From: JBMYRH01 sp049602155
GTDB lineage: Bacteria; Myxococcota_A; UBA9042; PHBI01; JBMYRH01
Reading direction: 5' to 3'
DNA: 64,000 bases
NCBI GenBank assembly: GCA_049602155.1
Contig: JBMYRH010000020.1
Coordinates: 1-64,000, forward strand
Under the pieces are notes generated by a model. It searched no databases and was not told the origin of the DNA. It was given only the letters and a program-made list of their open reading frames with translations. Made by a program: the position numbers and the translations under genes. Below, one piece after another: positions 62,768 to 64,000 of this stretch; position 1 is the first letter of the stretch, and each line of letters starts with the position of its first letter.

Positions 62768-64000
62768 CTACGTCCCCCGGAGGAGGAGCATCTCGTCGCG
62801 CAGCGGCCCTTCGACGAGGTGTGGGATCAGGCGCTCGATCGCCTCACGGCATGCGGCGCGCTCATTCAAGGCAGCGAGGGCCCGCACATACGCCTCGAGC
62901 AGCTCGGGGTCATCAGGGGAGAGCTCTAGGCCATCCCGCGCCGCGCTCGCAGAGGCCGTCGGGTTGGATAAGCGCTGCATATGAAGCCGCGCCTCCGCCA
63001 ACCGAGCACTCACGCGCACCCGGCGAAGGCCGCTCGGCTCCTCGGCGTCTTGCTCTCGCTCGTGCGCGGCGCGCGCGCGCGTCGCGTGTAGCTCGCAGGC
63101 CGACTCCCACGCACCTTGTTGCTCATAATGCGCCTGCAACCAATCGGCTGCCTCGTCATCGAGCGGCTCCCACGCAAAGAAGCGCGCCCAAGCGGCCGCC
63201 GCCGCCTCGGGATCATCGAGCTCAGCGCTGAGCAGACGCGCACGCTCCCGTAAGAGGCCCAGCGAACGGCTCGCATCAAAGGTCAGATCGGCGAGCGCGG
63301 CGAGGGCTGCGCCAAGGGACTCCCACGCTTTGGCCTCGCGCAAGAGCTGAACCTTTAGCTCCCAAGCCTCGACACACTGATCATCAAGGCGGAGCACCTC
63401 TTCGAGGACCGGCCCAACACGCCCCAGGCGCTCGGCACCAGCCTCGCTCTCCGAGATCCCGTCTCTGACCTGCCCCAAGAGATCCTCGATGCGACTGGAG
63501 GCGTCGAGCCTGTCCTGCACCGTCATCGGCAGCCCCTCTGGGACCGGGGCCACCGCACTAGACGCCTCAGGGGCGCTGACGGGGACCGTCGACGCTAAGA
63601 GCACATGCAGCTCCCGCGCCGCCACATCACCTGGCGCCTCCGCGAGGACCCGATCAAGCAACTGCACAGCAGCAGCGACCTCACCGAGGTCCGCGAGCTT
63701 GAGGGCCTCTAGGTAACCATGTTGCGGGCCCCGTGCGACCGGCACAGGGACATGCGGGGCCCGATTCGGCACCACCCCAGTCAGCTCCGTCCGCAGCCTT
63801 GTCAAAGAGGGCGGCTCGTCGTAGCGCGCCTCTAAGCGGCCCATCACCGCCCTCGCCTCTCCCAGCGCGTCGCGACCGGCGAGCACCGAGGCGAGTCGAA
63901 ATGCCGCGTCACGACGACCGCTCTCACGTGGGTGAACCGACTCCAGGCGACGGAGGACAGTCACCAGCGCTGCGGGCTCACCCAGGCGCTCAAGCGCCTC
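62768..64000 (-). CDS. TPR-rich protein, 5' end beyond window
   Basis: At least 410 residues; the frame is open to the right edge, so the true start lies outside. Composed of Ala/Leu/Glu-rich helical repeats (ALEARYDEPPSLTRLRTELT-like; ACREAIERLIPHLVEGPLRD). Repeats such as AAVQLLDRVLAEAPGDVAAREL fit TPR. One Pro-rich linker (VPNRAPHVPVPVARGP). No enzyme motif. Cytoplasmic or periplasmic location cannot be told. Convergent with the FGE-like gene, 10 bases apart. Confidence 0.75.
   Translation of the reverse strand, partial: EALERLGEPAALVTVLRRLESVHPRESGRRDAAFRLASVLAGRDALGEARAVMGRLEARYDEPPSLTRLRTELTGVVPNRAPHVPVPVARGPQHGYLEALKLADLGEVAAAVQLLDRVLAEAPGDVAARELHVLLASTVPVSAPEASSAVAPVPEGLPMTVQDRLDASSRIEDLLGQVRDGISESEAGAERLGRVGPVLEEVLRLDDQCVEAWELKVQLLREAKAWESLGAALAALADLTFDASRSLGLLRERARLLSAELDDPEAAAAAWARFFAWEPLDDEAADWLQAHYEQQGAWESACELHATRARAAHEREQDAEEPSGLRRVRVSARLAEARLHMQRLSNPTASASAARDGLELSPDDPELLEAYVRALAALNERAACREAIERLIPHLVEGPLRDEMLLLRGT

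Noticed and set aside
1..64000. tRNA, rRNA, transposon or prophage
   Set aside because: No cloverleaf-like TTCGAAtC arm outside coding regions, no transposase or integrase, and no terminal repeats were seen.

Overview
High-GC bacterial DNA from a Gram-negative organism with many outer-membrane or surface lipoproteins. The mix suggests a myxobacterium-like or Bradymonadales-like 'deltaproteobacterial' lineage: long Cys-rich lipoproteins with acidic Asp/Glu/Ala/Ser linkers after the lipobox, MopE-type CNGxDDDCD motifs, lamin-tail domains, a LexA whose candidate operator contains GTTCAG, an Mla/MCE lipid transporter, and a formylglycine-generating-enzyme-like protein. This placement rests on family content only. 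No rRNA, tRNA, CRISPR array or transposon was seen. The sequence has one 10-N scaffold gap (3336-3345).

Layout. 1-4070: two overlapping paralogous lamin-tail-domain lipoproteins. 4181-8394: a complete bioB-bioA-bioD-bioF operon. 8464-12000: metabolic genes (SDR, crotonase, BKACE/DUF849) and a small envelope protein. 12038-17271: an MCE/Mla-type lipid transport locus with one MCE protein, two permeases, two ATPases and a TPR lipoprotein. 17281-29901: housekeeping genes (inositol-phosphatase-like protein, RF3, pirin, RlmI-type methyltransferase, alpha-glucan phosphorylase, nuclease-fold protein) mixed with an IgGFc-binding-like lipoprotein, a HEAT-repeat protein and a DUF3857-like lipoprotein. 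30020-36734: Cys-rich surface proteins, including one with seven Notch/LNR-like repeats. 36879-37745: lexA with a repeat-rich promoter and a large nested terminator. 37758-39287: membrane-bound nucleotide cyclase. 39420-46304: a run of four envelope genes (Ser/Thr-rich lipoprotein, TSP1-like lipoprotein, BNR/VPS10-like propeller, and a partner sharing its C-terminal module). 46279-50534: a RelA/SpoT-fold-like lipoprotein overlapping a dicarboxylate symporter gene, a thioesterase and a ferritin-like di-iron protein. 50583-54994: a type III restriction-modification pair whose Res subunit seems to lack its nuclease motif. 55084-64000: a ten-repeat Ig-like lipoprotein, a TMTC-like membrane TPR protein, an FGE-like protein and a TPR protein running off the window.

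Most notable. (i) The two MCE-locus ATPases carry complementary defects: a degenerate signature in one and a Walker-B Glu-to-Asp change in the other. This is the pattern of asymmetric heterodimeric ABC transporters and would be unusual for an Mla-type system. (ii) A lipoprotein carries a RelA/SpoT-like domain that would sit outside the cytoplasm. (iii) The type III Res has lost PD...ExK. (iv) The envelope cluster 39420-46304 contains a shared, apparently uncharacterised C-terminal helical module and a possible beta-pore-forming lipoprotein. (v) Lipoproteins in this window are built from many different eukaryote-like Cys-rich or Ig-like repeat scaffolds.
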